A stretch of DNA of 64,000 nucleotides from Flavobacterium lutivivi. Lineage in GTDB: Bacteria; Bacteroidota; Bacteroidia; Flavobacteriales; Flavobacteriaceae. A program made the translations under genes and the position numbers. Positions 24,071 through 32,783 of the stretch are shown in pieces. Position 1 is the first letter of the stretch; each line of letters begins with the position of its first letter. The notes under the pieces are model-generated. The model was not told where the DNA came from and ran no database searches. It saw only the letters and a list, made by a program, of their open reading frames with translations. The stretch lies in the NCBI RefSeq assembly GCF_014642275.1, contig NZ_BMIM01000013.1:1-64000 (forward strand), given 5' to 3'.

Positions 24071-24277
24071 TTAAAATATTGCTTTTATAAAATAAACAAT
24101 AGCAAATATAGCTGTAGCAATAATAAAAGTCCAATTTTTCACAACACCTAGCCTTGTTCCTGGCTTTGAAAAGCTTTCATTCTCATCTCTACCATCTAAC
24201 CACCAAAGATGAAACCGATAAAGAACAAATGATAATAGAGCTAATATTACACTAACAAAAAGTTGGTTGAAATTCAT
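24071..24277 (-). CDS. Small membrane protein, 68 aa
   Basis: Two hydrophobic segments (residues 6-22 and 48-66) flank a hydrophilic loop with HLWWLDGRDENESFSKPGTR. Family unknown. It begins a series of four minus-strand small membrane-protein genes separated by dispersed repeats. Confidence 0.6.
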   Translation of the reverse strand: MNFNQLFVSVILALLSFVLYRFHLWWLDGRDENESFSKPGTRLGVVKNWTFIIATAIFAIVYFIKAIF

Positions 24278-24307
24278 GTTATTTTTTTTCTTTAATTATA
24301 AACAAAT

Positions 24308-24340
24308 CCTGATAGCGCGGATTTGCAATCCTTGCTATCG
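24308..24340 (+). repeat. Dispersed repeat B, copy 1
   Basis: A nested hairpin, GATAGC (24311-24316)/GCTATC (24334-24339) enclosing GGATT (24319-24323)/AATCC (24327-24331). Relatives with the core GCGGATTTGCAATCCG lie at 25322-25357 and 55315-55342, and with one change at 58481-58510. Confidence 0.7.
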
Positions 24341-24353
24341 AATTGAAAAAGAT

Positions 24354-24695
24354 TTAATAATACTTTTTGTTATTTACTAAGTCATATTTAAAACTCTGAC
24401 CGTTTTGTTTATAAACTGTAATAAAAGTTTTTCCTTTTAATTTGATTACTGAATCTCCCTCAGCTATTTCTGCAGCTAAATCCCAATGGATAGGTTGTTT
24501 AAGTCCATTGATTATTATTTTATTTCCAAAATGGTCGTTAGTATCAATCATTTTCTTTTGTATTATTCCCTGGAATTGCTGTTTTTCTAAATTCTCTCGC
24601 AATAATATTTTTGAAGGACCAATAGCAATACTAATAATAGAATATATTATTAATGCTGCAACTGTAATTATCCCAATGATTCTATATCTTTCCAT
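24354..24695 (-). CDS. Membrane-anchored protein of unknown function, 113 aa
   Basis: One N-terminal hydrophobic helix (residues 7-27, IIGIITVAALIIYSIISIAIG), then a beta-rich soluble domain with NDHFGNKIIINGLKQPIHWDLA. No family recognised. The orientation of the single helix suggests the domain faces the periplasm. Confidence 0.6.
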   Translation of the reverse strand: MERYRIIGIITVAALIIYSIISIAIGPSKILLRENLEKQQFQGIIQKKMIDTNDHFGNKIIINGLKQPIHWDLAAEIAEGDSVIKLKGKTFITVYKQNGQSFKYDLVNNKKYY

Positions 24696-24714
24696 TCTCT
24701 ATATTCCCAATACC

Positions 24715-24805
24715 CAGCTCCGCAAAGTGTTCTATGTATCTACAGTGCTCCGCACACGAGCGTAGCGAACTGACGTAGTAAATGTCTCCCGACTTTGTGG
24801 AGCTG
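24715..24805 (+). repeat. Dispersed repeat A, longest copy
   Basis: A 91-bp unit bounded by a 13-bp inverted repeat with one mismatch: CAGCTCCGCAAAG (24715-24727) and CTTTGTGGAGCTG (24793-24805). It contains GTCTCCCGACTTTG (24784-24797). The other copies match only its ends, so this is probably closest to the full element. Confidence 0.65.
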
Positions 24806-24809
24806 AGTT

Positions 24810-24847
24810 TATTCTAGTCATTATGTTTTTTTTTAAACTCCTAATCT
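24810..24847 (+). repeat. Direct repeat D, copy 2
   Basis: Matches 23951-23988 at 37 of 38 positions. It overlaps the last two codons and stop of the minus-strand gene ending at 24841, so the repeat now supplies that gene's 3' end. Confidence 0.75.
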
Positions 24848-25296
24848 GATGCATTACCCTTTATTTTTTTTACTTCAAAATGGAAATATACAAACATTAA
24901 CAAGTGAATAAAATTAATTCCTAAAGCCAAAGTACCGTCATTTTTAACATAATTAAAGTATGAAAAAATATTAAAAATTTTTAGTGAGAAACGAACTAAT
25001 TTATCTCCTGAGTTAATTAAATAAAGAGATAAATCTGGACCTATAATTAACTTATAGGTCAATCCAAAAACAACAATACTAAATGCTTGGATTAAATTTA
25101 TTCTTGCTAAAAAAGTTAATGATTTTTTAAGATTCTTATTTTCAAAAATAAAATAGAGAGGTATTAAAAATAAAACACTTAAAACAGCAAGTACTAATGT
25201 CTCTAATTTAAAACTTGATGTAAATATCCCAACTACACTCAATATAAAGCTTATTATATAAGTAAATGCATTATAAATTAAAATTGTTTTCTTCAT
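24841..25296 (-). CDS. Membrane protein of unknown function, 151 aa
   Basis: Four hydrophobic segments are visible (about 6-26, 34-51, 60-85 and 125-142). There are no charged catalytic motifs and no recognised family. Its C-terminal codons fall in direct repeat D, so the original C-terminus may have been replaced. Confidence 0.6.
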   Translation of the reverse strand: MKKTILIYNAFTYIISFILSVVGIFTSSFKLETLVLAVLSVLFLIPLYFIFENKNLKKSLTFLARINLIQAFSIVVFGLTYKLIIGPDLSLYLINSGDKLVRFSLKIFNIFSYFNYVKNDGTLALGINFIHLLMFVYFHFEVKKIKGNASD

Positions 25297-25321
25297 ATTT
25301 TTCTAACAGATATTTCGTAAT

Positions 25322-25404
25322 CCTGATAGTGCGGATTTGCAATCCGTGCCTACTATCAAAGTCAAAACAAATCTAACAAAATAACCAAACTACTCAAAGT
25401 CAGG
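25322..25404 (+). repeat. Dispersed repeat B, copy 2, with a repeat A remnant
   Basis: GATAGT (25325-25330) pairs with ACTATC (25352-25357) around the core GCGGATTTGCAATCCG (25331-25346). A truncated repeat A core, CAAAGTCAGG, lies at 25395-25404. Part of a third B copy (TTTGCAATCCG) is at 25859-25869. Confidence 0.65.
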
Positions 25405-25448
25405 ATATTTTGCACCATTTTTTTATCATACACACTTTAATATCGCTT

Positions 25449-25835
25449 TCATTTTATTCTTATAATCTTTTTCCATGGAATAACCAAGAAAATAAAAAAA
25501 GTAAATAAAATTATAATTTTATTTTTTGAATAGCTTACAATGTTTTTTTGAAAAAATAAATTACTTTCTTTATTGTAATTTAATAATATTTTACTTCCTA
25601 TTACATAGTTATTACAATCTTCCTCATTCACTTCAACTTGATATAGTTTGTTTTTATAAAAAACTTTTATATAATTTTTTATTGAAGCCGCTGCACTACA
25701 ACTTTTATCTTTAACTACACACTCTACTTTAAATGATAATTCAAATTCTTTCTTTATTCGAAAATACTCGACAACAAAATATGTTAAAATAAGAAAACTC
25801 AATATTATCATTACTAAATTAGATTTACTATACAT
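25449..25835 (-). CDS. Membrane protein of unknown function, 128 aa
   Basis: Hydrophobic helices at residues 8-25 and 108-124 bracket a soluble domain of about 80 residues containing three cysteines (VECVVKDKSCSAA and EEDCNNY). The layout resembles DUF3592-like proteins, but the match is too weak to name. Very AT-rich, like its neighbours. Confidence 0.6.
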   Translation of the reverse strand: MYSKSNLVMIILSFLILTYFVVEYFRIKKEFELSFKVECVVKDKSCSAAASIKNYIKVFYKNKLYQVEVNEEDCNNYVIGSKILLNYNKESNLFFQKNIVSYSKNKIIILFTFFIFLVIPWKKIIRIK

Positions 25836-25879
25836 AACATTATATTTATACTATTCCATTTGCAATCCGTTTTATAAAA

Positions 25880-26920
25880 CTACTCACTAATTTCCATTTT
25901 TACAATTTTATCCTTTCCAGCAGCAAAAAATGTATGCTCATCACTAAATCGGATAGTAAATAGCGTCGTGTCATCTGAAAGTTTTTGCCAATTAGTTCCG
26001 CTATCACTAGAATAAAAAACACCGCTTGCTCCTACCGCAACAATTTTTCTTCCATTAGATTTTGGAACAAACTGAACACATGATGCATAGCCAAAACCCA
26101 TATCATCGGCAACGGTTTTCCAACTCATTCCGCCATCTGTAGTCAGTACTTTATTGGCTTTGTTCATTGTTGGTTTTTCATAATCGCCACCAGCAACAAA
26201 ACCAATCTTATCGTTATAAAAATCGGCGGTAAATGCACCAGTCATACTAAGCCCTTGAACTATTGGCAAATCGTTCACAACAAAATCTTTTCCGTTTTCA
26301 CTATAAAAAACCCTAGACTTTACACCACCCGAAACAATCCAAATTTTGCTTCCCTTCACCACCACATTTGAATTACTCGCCGCAAAAGCAGCTTCGCCTT
26401 TTTCGGTTTTGGGTAGCATTTCACAAGGAACTTTTTCCCAATGCTTGCCACCATCGTTTGTAATTAGAATAGTCAAGCAATTGTCTATTGGATCTCCTAC
26501 TACAATTCCAGTATCATTATCCATAAAAACCATACTATCCAAAAAAGCATCTTTGTGATTATCTTGGAAAACCACACTGTAATCAAGCGTTTTTTTATCA
26601 ATCCTAAAAATACATGCTGGACTACCTACATTAGCAACAAAAACATAACGCTTGGTTTGAGCAATGCTTCTAAATTCCATTGTTCTGTTATCTAAAAGCA
26701 ATTTCTTTTCGGTAATTTTTTTCTTTTTACAGTCGTAATACCCAAAAACATTTTGATCGGCTGCAAACCAAAGCTTGTTTTTATCCACCAATATTGCTCT
26801 AACGCTCATTTTCCTTGCCAAAATAGTGTCAATCTTCAATATTGAAACTTTCTCAGATTGCTGAGCAAAAAACATTCCTGTAAATAATAAAAAGCTGCTA
26901 ATGAAGTATTTTAAACGCAT
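25880..26920 (-). CDS. Secreted BNR/YCF48-like beta-propeller protein
   Basis: A 346-residue exported protein with a signal peptide (ending MFFAQQ) and repeated propeller blades carrying the Ser/Asp-box pattern: TNDGGKHWEKV, TTDGGMSWKTV and SSDSGTNWQKL. This is the pattern of YCF48-like photosystem assembly factors and BNR-repeat glycosidases. In Bacteroidota such proteins are often called oxidoreductases without evidence. I see no catalytic site; ligand or protein binding is more likely. The frame opens 3 codons earlier (ATG 26929), but the ATG at 26920 gives a standard signal peptide. Confidence 0.72.
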   Translation of the reverse strand: MRLKYFISSFLLFTGMFFAQQSEKVSILKIDTILARKMSVRAILVDKNKLWFAADQNVFGYYDCKKKKITEKKLLLDNRTMEFRSIAQTKRYVFVANVGSPACIFRIDKKTLDYSVVFQDNHKDAFLDSMVFMDNDTGIVVGDPIDNCLTILITNDGGKHWEKVPCEMLPKTEKGEAAFAASNSNVVVKGSKIWIVSGGVKSRVFYSENGKDFVVNDLPIVQGLSMTGAFTADFYNDKIGFVAGGDYEKPTMNKANKVLTTDGGMSWKTVADDMGFGYASCVQFVPKSNGRKIVAVGASGVFYSSDSGTNWQKLSDDTTLFTIRFSDEHTFFAAGKDKIVKMEISE

Positions 26921-27067
26921 GGACATCATAAAAATAGTTGAACGAATATACCATAAAATTGTTAAAATTAAATTAAAAATTGGTTTGTGGCATAGTAATT
27001 GGATTTTGGTTAATCGTAAATAATGATTTACTAGAAATCGTCTATTAATTACAAATACTATCTATAT

Positions 27068-28177
27068 ATGAAAACAAAATTTATTTACTCAACACTGCTG
27101 TCTTTTTTCAGTTTGCTAAATATAGCTGCGCAAGACAGAACTACGGTAACAGCTACCAATTCAGAAATCAGCGATAATCTCGATTTACGTGCTGTAGCAT
27201 CTATTTTTGGAGACTCAGAAAATCTTGAAGACTTCGAAAGAAGACTAAACGACCCAAAGACACCAATATCTAACCTTGATTTGAACGATGACAATCAGGT
27301 AGATTATTTGAGAGTTATAGAAAACGTTCAAGGATATACACACTTAATTATCATTCAATCTGTTCTTGGTCGCGATTTATATCAAGACATTGCAACCATA
27401 GAAGTAGAGAAAGATAGAAACAACAGAATTCAAGTTCAGGTAGTTGGCGATGTGTACATGTATGGAAACAACTACATCTATGAACCTGTTTATTATTCGA
27501 CACCAGTAATTTATACAAATTTTTGGGTTAGTAACTACAGACCTTATTGCTCGTCTTGGTATTGGGATTATTATCCTTCCTATTACATAGCTTGGCGACC
27601 ATTTCCTATATTTCGTTACAGAAATCATATAGATTTGTGCATCAACTTCCATCATCATTACAACTATGTAAACTATAGAAGAAGTCACATTGCCTATGGA
27701 ATGTACAACGGAAGAAGAAGCAATGCCTATGAAATGCAATACCCAAAAAGAAGTTTCAGTTACAGAAACAATGGTTATGCAAACCGTCATGAACTAGACA
27801 ACAACAGACGTATAAAAACAATTGCTCCAAGAAGAGATTGGAATTCAAATGCTGATACACCTAGAAATAGCAATGGAAACATTAGAAACAATCAGCCAAG
27901 AACCTATGCTCAAGCAGAACAACCAAGAGACAACAACACCAGAAGTTACAGCAACGAAAGAGGAAATGAGCTGGCGCAACCTAATGAAAATAGACCTAGA
28001 AATTATTCGTCAAATATGCCTCAAAGAAGCTACAACTCAACTCGTGAGCAAACACCTAGAGGAAACTCTCGTTCAGAGAACATCACGCCAAGCCGTTCTA
28101 ATACAAGAGATTTTTCTTCGCCTAGAGGTAACAGTAATAGAAATGAAAACCCAAGAAGTCATACTAGAAGAACTTAA
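27068..28177 (+). CDS. Secreted aromatic-rich protein of unknown function, 369 aa
   Basis: Signal peptide (residues 1-21, ending IAAQD); an alpha/beta region with a calcium-loop-like stretch, LDLNDDNQVDYLRV (residues 72-85); a Tyr/Trp/Pro-rich middle (about 135-200); and a long tail (about 215-369) dominated by Arg, Asn, Ser and Pro (PRNSNGNIRNNQPR-type), certainly disordered. I recognise it as a type of protein recurrent in Flavobacteria but know no function. A surface or envelope role is plausible. A terminator follows. Confidence 0.7.
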   Translation: MKTKFIYSTLLSFFSLLNIAAQDRTTVTATNSEISDNLDLRAVASIFGDSENLEDFERRLNDPKTPISNLDLNDDNQVDYLRVIENVQGYTHLIIIQSVLGRDLYQDIATIEVEKDRNNRIQVQVVGDVYMYGNNYIYEPVYYSTPVIYTNFWVSNYRPYCSSWYWDYYPSYYIAWRPFPIFRYRNHIDLCINFHHHYNYVNYRRSHIAYGMYNGRRSNAYEMQYPKRSFSYRNNGYANRHELDNNRRIKTIAPRRDWNSNADTPRNSNGNIRNNQPRTYAQAEQPRDNNTRSYSNERGNELAQPNENRPRNYSSNMPQRSYNSTREQTPRGNSRSENITPSRSNTRDFSSPRGNSNRNENPRSHTRRT

Positions 28178-28201
28178 TTTTCAATCACTTGCACATATTT
28201 C

Positions 28202-28227
28202 AAAACACCGAATATCTTCGGTGTTTT
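28202..28227 (+). terminator. Terminator after the aromatic-rich protein gene
   Basis: An 11-bp stem, AAAACACCGAA (28202-28212) and TTCGGTGTTTT (28217-28227), followed by T. Confidence 0.85.
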
Positions 28228-28278
28228 TCTTTTTATACAAAAAATAGCCTAAAAAAAATCTATATCATCCAAAATCAA

Positions 28279-28286
28279 TAAATTTG
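28279..28286 (+). promoter_or_regulatory. kup promoter -7 element
   Basis: TAAATTTG matches TAnnTTTG, 19 nt before the ATG. Confidence 0.5.
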
Positions 28287-28305
28287 CATTCTTTAACATT
28301 TAATT

Positions 28306-30282
28306 ATGAGTGCTCATAATCACGATTTACACAGTAAACTATCAATTGGAGGTTTACTAGTAACTTTAGGAATTATTTATGGAGATATTGGTACTTCACC
28401 TCTCTATGTAATGAAAGCAATTATCGATAATCATGCCATTGCAAAAGATATCGTTTTAGGTGGAATATCGTGTATTTTTTGGACACTAACACTACAAACA
28501 ACGCTCAAATATGTACTAATAACACTCAACGCTGATAACCACGGCGAAGGTGGAATTTTTGCTTTGTATGCATTAGTAAAACGTACTAAAATAAAATGGT
28601 TGATTGTTCCTGCTATTATTGGCGGAAGTGCTTTGCTTGCTGATGGTATTATCACACCTCCTATTTCGGTTTCATCAGCTGTTGAAGGTTTACGTCTTTT
28701 CAATCCAGAAATCAATACTATACCCATCGTAATTAGTATTTTAATTATTCTTTTTACGATACAACAATTTGGAACAAAACTAGTAGGTAAATTTTTTGCT
28801 CCAATGATGCTCATTTGGTTTACGATGCTTGGTGTGTTGGGTGCAATACAAATAACGAATGACTTTTCTGTTTTCAAAGCAGTAAATCCTTACTACGCTT
28901 ATGAATTACTACAAATTCATCCCGAAGGCTTTTTTGTTCTTGGAGCTGTTTTCCTTTGTACTACAGGTGCCGAAGCATTGTATTCAGACATGGGACATTG
29001 CGGCAGAAAAAACATTAGAATTAGCTGGGTTTTTGTAAAATTAATGTTACTCCTAAATTATTTCGGGCAAGGAGCATATCTAATTGGTCATGAAGGAAAA
29101 ACTCTAGAACAATTAGGCGGTAACGCGGGAAATCCTTTCTATTTAGTAATGCCTGAATGGTTCCAGCCTATAGGAATTGCCATTGCTACTTCGGCTGCGG
29201 TAATTGCTTCTCAAGCATTGATTAGCGGTTCATTTACTCTTATCAACGAAGCAATGCGTCTTAATTTTTGGCCAAAAGTAAAAATTAAATACCCCACAGA
29301 TTTAAAAGGTCAATTGTATATCCCATCAATAAACTGGTTGCTTCTTGCGGGTTGTATCGGTATAGTACTCTATTTCAAAGAATCGTCTAATATGGAACAT
29401 GCATATGGTCTAGCCATTGTTCTATGTATGATTATGACAACCATTCTTTTGAACTTCTACTTGATTATGAAACGCGTAAATATCTTTTTAATCATACCAT
29501 TAATATCTATTTATGTCATCATAGAATTTAGTTTCCTTTTTGCCAATATTACAAAATTTACTCATGGAGGTTTTGTTACGCTAATCATAGCATCAGCTTT
29601 GATAGGAATAATGGCAACTTGGTTCTTAGCAAAACAAATTAGTAAAAACTATACCAAAATTGTTAAAATTGAACAATACAAAAAAGTATTGGCTGAATTG
29701 AGTATGGATCTATCTATACCAAAATATGCAACTCATTTGGTTTACATGACAAACTCTAATAGAACAGATGAAATTGAAGAAAAAGTAACCTACTCTATCC
29801 TTCAAAAAAGACCAAAAAGAGCAGATATTTATTGGTTTGTTCACGTAAACATTTTAAGCGAACCCTATAGAAAAGAATACAGAGTTACTGAAATAATCAA
29901 AGACGATATTTACAGAATTGATTTCTACCTTGGTTTTAGAGAACCTACCAAAATCAACCTAATGTTTAAACAAGTGATAAAAGACATGGTTGAAAAAGGC
30001 GAAGTAGATATCACTAGTAGATATGCTTCACTAAATAAAAACAATATTATTGGTGACTTCAAATTTGTATTGTCTGAAAAATATTTGTCAAACGATAGTG
30101 ATTTATCATTCTTCGAAAAAGTTGTTATGAACACCTATTTCGTTTTGAAAAAATTCAGTTTATCTGAAGCCAAAGGATTTGGTCTAGATAGTAGTTCTGT
30201 TAAAATTGAACAATTCCCTCTAGTACTTCATGCTCCAGAAAACATAGAAATGAAGAGAATCGAAACTCACCACAGCAGTTAA
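28306..30282 (+). CDS. kup: KUP/HAK/KT family potassium transporter
   Basis: A 658-residue K+ uptake protein (proton symport) of the inner membrane. The N-terminus shows the family signature GIIYGDIGTSPLYVMKAI (residues 23-40). About twelve hydrophobic helices cover residues 15-445, and a C-terminal cytoplasmic domain of about 200 residues follows. Also visible are GEGGIFALYALVKR and FLCTTGAEALYSDMGHCG, conserved in Kup proteins. Length is normal. The gene appears monocistronic. Confidence 0.93.
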   Translation: MSAHNHDLHSKLSIGGLLVTLGIIYGDIGTSPLYVMKAIIDNHAIAKDIVLGGISCIFWTLTLQTTLKYVLITLNADNHGEGGIFALYALVKRTKIKWLIVPAIIGGSALLADGIITPPISVSSAVEGLRLFNPEINTIPIVISILIILFTIQQFGTKLVGKFFAPMMLIWFTMLGVLGAIQITNDFSVFKAVNPYYAYELLQIHPEGFFVLGAVFLCTTGAEALYSDMGHCGRKNIRISWVFVKLMLLLNYFGQGAYLIGHEGKTLEQLGGNAGNPFYLVMPEWFQPIGIAIATSAAVIASQALISGSFTLINEAMRLNFWPKVKIKYPTDLKGQLYIPSINWLLLAGCIGIVLYFKESSNMEHAYGLAIVLCMIMTTILLNFYLIMKRVNIFLIIPLISIYVIIEFSFLFANITKFTHGGFVTLIIASALIGIMATWFLAKQISKNYTKIVKIEQYKKVLAELSMDLSIPKYATHLVYMTNSNRTDEIEEKVTYSILQKRPKRADIYWFVHVNILSEPYRKEYRVTEIIKDDIYRIDFYLGFREPTKINLMFKQVIKDMVEKGEVDITSRYASLNKNNIIGDFKFVLSEKYLSNDSDLSFFEKVVMNTYFVLKKFSLSEAKGFGLDSSSVKIEQFPLVLHAPENIEMKRIETHHSS

Positions 30283-30319
30283 TATCAACTAAAATTTCTT
30301 TCGGATAGAAAAAAAGAAG

Positions 30320-30327
30320 TATCTTTG
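30320..30327 (+). promoter_or_regulatory. Promoter -7 element of the methyltransferase/endonuclease operon
   Basis: TATCTTTG matches TAnnTTTG, 19 nt before the ATG at 30347. Confidence 0.6.
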
Positions 30328-30346
30328 CACGCTTAATTTTTTTCAA

Positions 30347-31564
30347 ATGCGATTACATAGAAATTTAGTTTATGCAACTATCGACTCTCTTAATGCAATA
30401 TTCAACGAAGGCGAATATGCAGACAAAGTAGTTGCTCGTGCGTTAAAACTAGACAAGCGTTGGGGAAGTTCCGACAGAAAGTTTGTAGCCGAAACAATCT
30501 ATGAAATCGTCAGATGGAAAAGGTTATATTCCGAAATTGCCAACGTAAAAGAACCTTTCAATAGAGATGAACTTTGGCGAATCTTTGCGGTTTGGGCAGT
30601 TTTACGCGGTTACCCAATTCCCGATTGGAGACAACTTGAAGGAACTCCTGAGAGAAAAATCAAAGGAAAATTTGATGAATTATCAAAAATTAGAAAATTC
30701 AGAGAATCTATTCCAGACTGGATGGATGAACTAGGTGTTCATGAGTTAAACGAAGACGTTTGGACAAAAGAAATAGCTGCACAAAACAAACAAGCCCAAG
30801 TTATCCTTAGAGTAAATACACTTAAAACTACCAAAGAAAAATTGAGAGCTATCTTGATGGATACTGGTATAGAAACTGAATTCCTAAAAGATTATTCAGA
30901 TGCATTAGTGCTAAAAGAAAGAGCAAATGTTTTTCTAACAGACGCTTTCAAAGAAGGTCTTTTTGAAGTTCAAGATGCTTCTTCTCAACTTGTTGCACCT
31001 CTTCTTGATGTAAAACCAGGAATGAGAGTTGTAGATACTTGTGCTGGTGCTGGCGGAAAAACGCTTCATCTTGCATCATTAATGCAAAACAAAGGACAAT
31101 TGATTGCTATGGATTTATATGAAAGTAAACTAAAGCAATTAAAGCTTAGAGCAAAAAGAAATGGTGCTTTCAATATTGAATATAGGATTATAGACAGCAC
31201 TAAGGTGATAAAAAAACTTCACGAAAAAGCCGATAGAGTTCTCATTGATGCTCCATGTAGCGGACTTGGAGTATTAAAAAGAAATCCTGATAGCAAATGG
31301 AAATTGCAACCAGAATTTATTGAAAATATCAAAAAAACGCAAAGAGAAGTATTAGAAAATTACTCAAAAATCGTTAAACCTGGAGGAAAATTAGTTTATG
31401 CTACTTGTTCTGTACTTCCATCAGAAAACCAAGAACAAATTAAGCATTTTTTAAGTACCGATGCAGGCAAAAACTTTACCTTTGTAGAAGATCATAAAAT
31501 CTTGTCGCAAAACACTGGTTTCGATGGGTTTTATATGGCTCTACTTGAAAAAAACAAATCATAA
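30347..31564 (+). CDS. RsmB/NOP family RNA (cytosine-5) methyltransferase
   Basis: A 405-residue SAM-dependent rRNA methyltransferase. SAM motif I is VVDTCAGAGGKTLHLASLM, motif IV is LIDAPCSGLGVLKRNPDSKW (first active-site Cys), and motif VI is LVYATCSVLPSENQEQI (catalytic Cys). The N-terminal 150 residues are helical, with an NusB-like RNA-binding domain typical of RsmB, and residues about 150-200 form the RNA-binding link (QAQVILRVNTLKTTKEKL). Target probably 16S rRNA. Its TAA overlaps the next ATG by one base (TAATG). Confidence 0.88.
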   Translation: MRLHRNLVYATIDSLNAIFNEGEYADKVVARALKLDKRWGSSDRKFVAETIYEIVRWKRLYSEIANVKEPFNRDELWRIFAVWAVLRGYPIPDWRQLEGTPERKIKGKFDELSKIRKFRESIPDWMDELGVHELNEDVWTKEIAAQNKQAQVILRVNTLKTTKEKLRAILMDTGIETEFLKDYSDALVLKERANVFLTDAFKEGLFEVQDASSQLVAPLLDVKPGMRVVDTCAGAGGKTLHLASLMQNKGQLIAMDLYESKLKQLKLRAKRNGAFNIEYRIIDSTKVIKKLHEKADRVLIDAPCSGLGVLKRNPDSKWKLQPEFIENIKKTQREVLENYSKIVKPGGKLVYATCSVLPSENQEQIKHFLSTDAGKNFTFVEDHKILSQNTGFDGFYMALLEKNKS

Positions 31565-32640
31565 TGAAAAGAATTTCCACATTAATAATTGTTCTATTAT
31601 CAATTATTTCACAAGCCCAAAATGGTGCGCCAGCTTCTCCATATTATAATGGTTTCAACTGGACGCAAACAGGAATGACGTTGAAAGATGCATTGGCAAC
31701 AAAAATAACCAATACTCATACGCATGAACTTTCCTATTCACAAGTTTGGGAAGCATTAAAAATTGTTGATTTAGATCCAACAAATTCAAATAATGTATTG
31801 CTTGTTTATGGTTGGGAAAACGGAACTGATGCCGATGCAACTAACGACAGAACTAGATCAAAAACCAACAATGGTGGAAGTAACGGACAATGGAATAGAG
31901 AACATATTTTTGCTCAAGCACTTGGCAATCCAGATTTAGGACAAGCAGGTCCAGGAGCTGATGCTCAAATGCTAAGAGCTTGTGATGTATCTAGAAATGG
32001 CTCTAGAGGAAATAGACTATATACGGCTGGTTCTGGAAATTCTGGAACAGTAGGTCAATATTGGTATCCTGGCGACGAATGGAAAGGAGATGTGGCAAGA
32101 ATCATACTTTACATGTATTTAAGATATGGAACACAATGTTTGCCTATTTATGATGTGAATGGAACAACTATATCAACAGATTCAAATGTTCCTGAAATAT
32201 TATTACAATGGAATGCTGAAGATCCTGTTTCTCAACATGAAGACAACAGAAACACCTATCTTGGAAACGCATCCAACACTTATGGACAAGGAAACAGAAA
32301 TCCTTTTATCGACAATCCATATTTGGCAACTGTAATTTGGGGCGGACCAATTGCTCAAAACAGATGGCCTACTATTTTCTTATCAGCACCAACATTTGAT
32401 TTTGCTTCAAAAATATCAGTATTTCCTAATCCTTCTTTTGATGGAAATATTACTATCTCTACAGAAGAAAACCTCAACGAAATTGATATTATATCTGTCA
32501 ATGGTCAAGTCATTAAAGAATTTAAAAACCCTGAGAAGATAAATTCTAATTATAATTTAACTTCATTACCTAAAGGATTTTACTTTATAAGGTTTAGCAC
32601 TGAAAATCAAACAACTGTTAAAAAAATAACTGTAAACTAA
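31564..32640 (+). CDS. Secreted endonuclease I family nuclease with T9SS sorting domain
   Basis: A 358-residue protein. The signal peptide is residues 1-18 (ending ISQAQ). The nuclease domain spans about residues 20-265 and includes the His-Me finger block WNREHIFAQALG, in which the conserved His should be catalytic, and the ACDVSRNGSRGN region typical of bacterial endonuclease I. The C-terminal 80 residues form a type A sorting domain (VFPNPSFDGNITIS, GFYFIRFSTENQTTVKKITV), so it should be exported through the type IX system, probably for DNA scavenging. Translation is coupled to the methyltransferase by a TAATG overlap. Confidence 0.88.
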   Translation: MKRISTLIIVLLSIISQAQNGAPASPYYNGFNWTQTGMTLKDALATKITNTHTHELSYSQVWEALKIVDLDPTNSNNVLLVYGWENGTDADATNDRTRSKTNNGGSNGQWNREHIFAQALGNPDLGQAGPGADAQMLRACDVSRNGSRGNRLYTAGSGNSGTVGQYWYPGDEWKGDVARIILYMYLRYGTQCLPIYDVNGTTISTDSNVPEILLQWNAEDPVSQHEDNRNTYLGNASNTYGQGNRNPFIDNPYLATVIWGGPIAQNRWPTIFLSAPTFDFASKISVFPNPSFDGNITISTEENLNEIDIISVNGQVIKEFKNPEKINSNYNLTSLPKGFYFIRFSTENQTTVKKITVN

Positions 32641-32643
32641 TTT

Positions 32644-32669
32644 AAAACTCCGAAATATTTCGGAGTTTT
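32644..32669 (+). terminator. Terminator of the methyltransferase/endonuclease operon
   Basis: A 12-bp perfect stem, AAAACTCCGAAA (32644-32655) and TTTCGGAGTTTT (32658-32669), with a T tail. Confidence 0.9.
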
Positions 32670-32783
32670 TTTATACTTCAAATATTCATAAACATAGAAA
32701 AGATAGATTTTACTTGATGTTTTCTAGTAGTTTTAGTATATTTCGCCCATATTATAACGTGTAACCTTTAATACATTTTAGAG

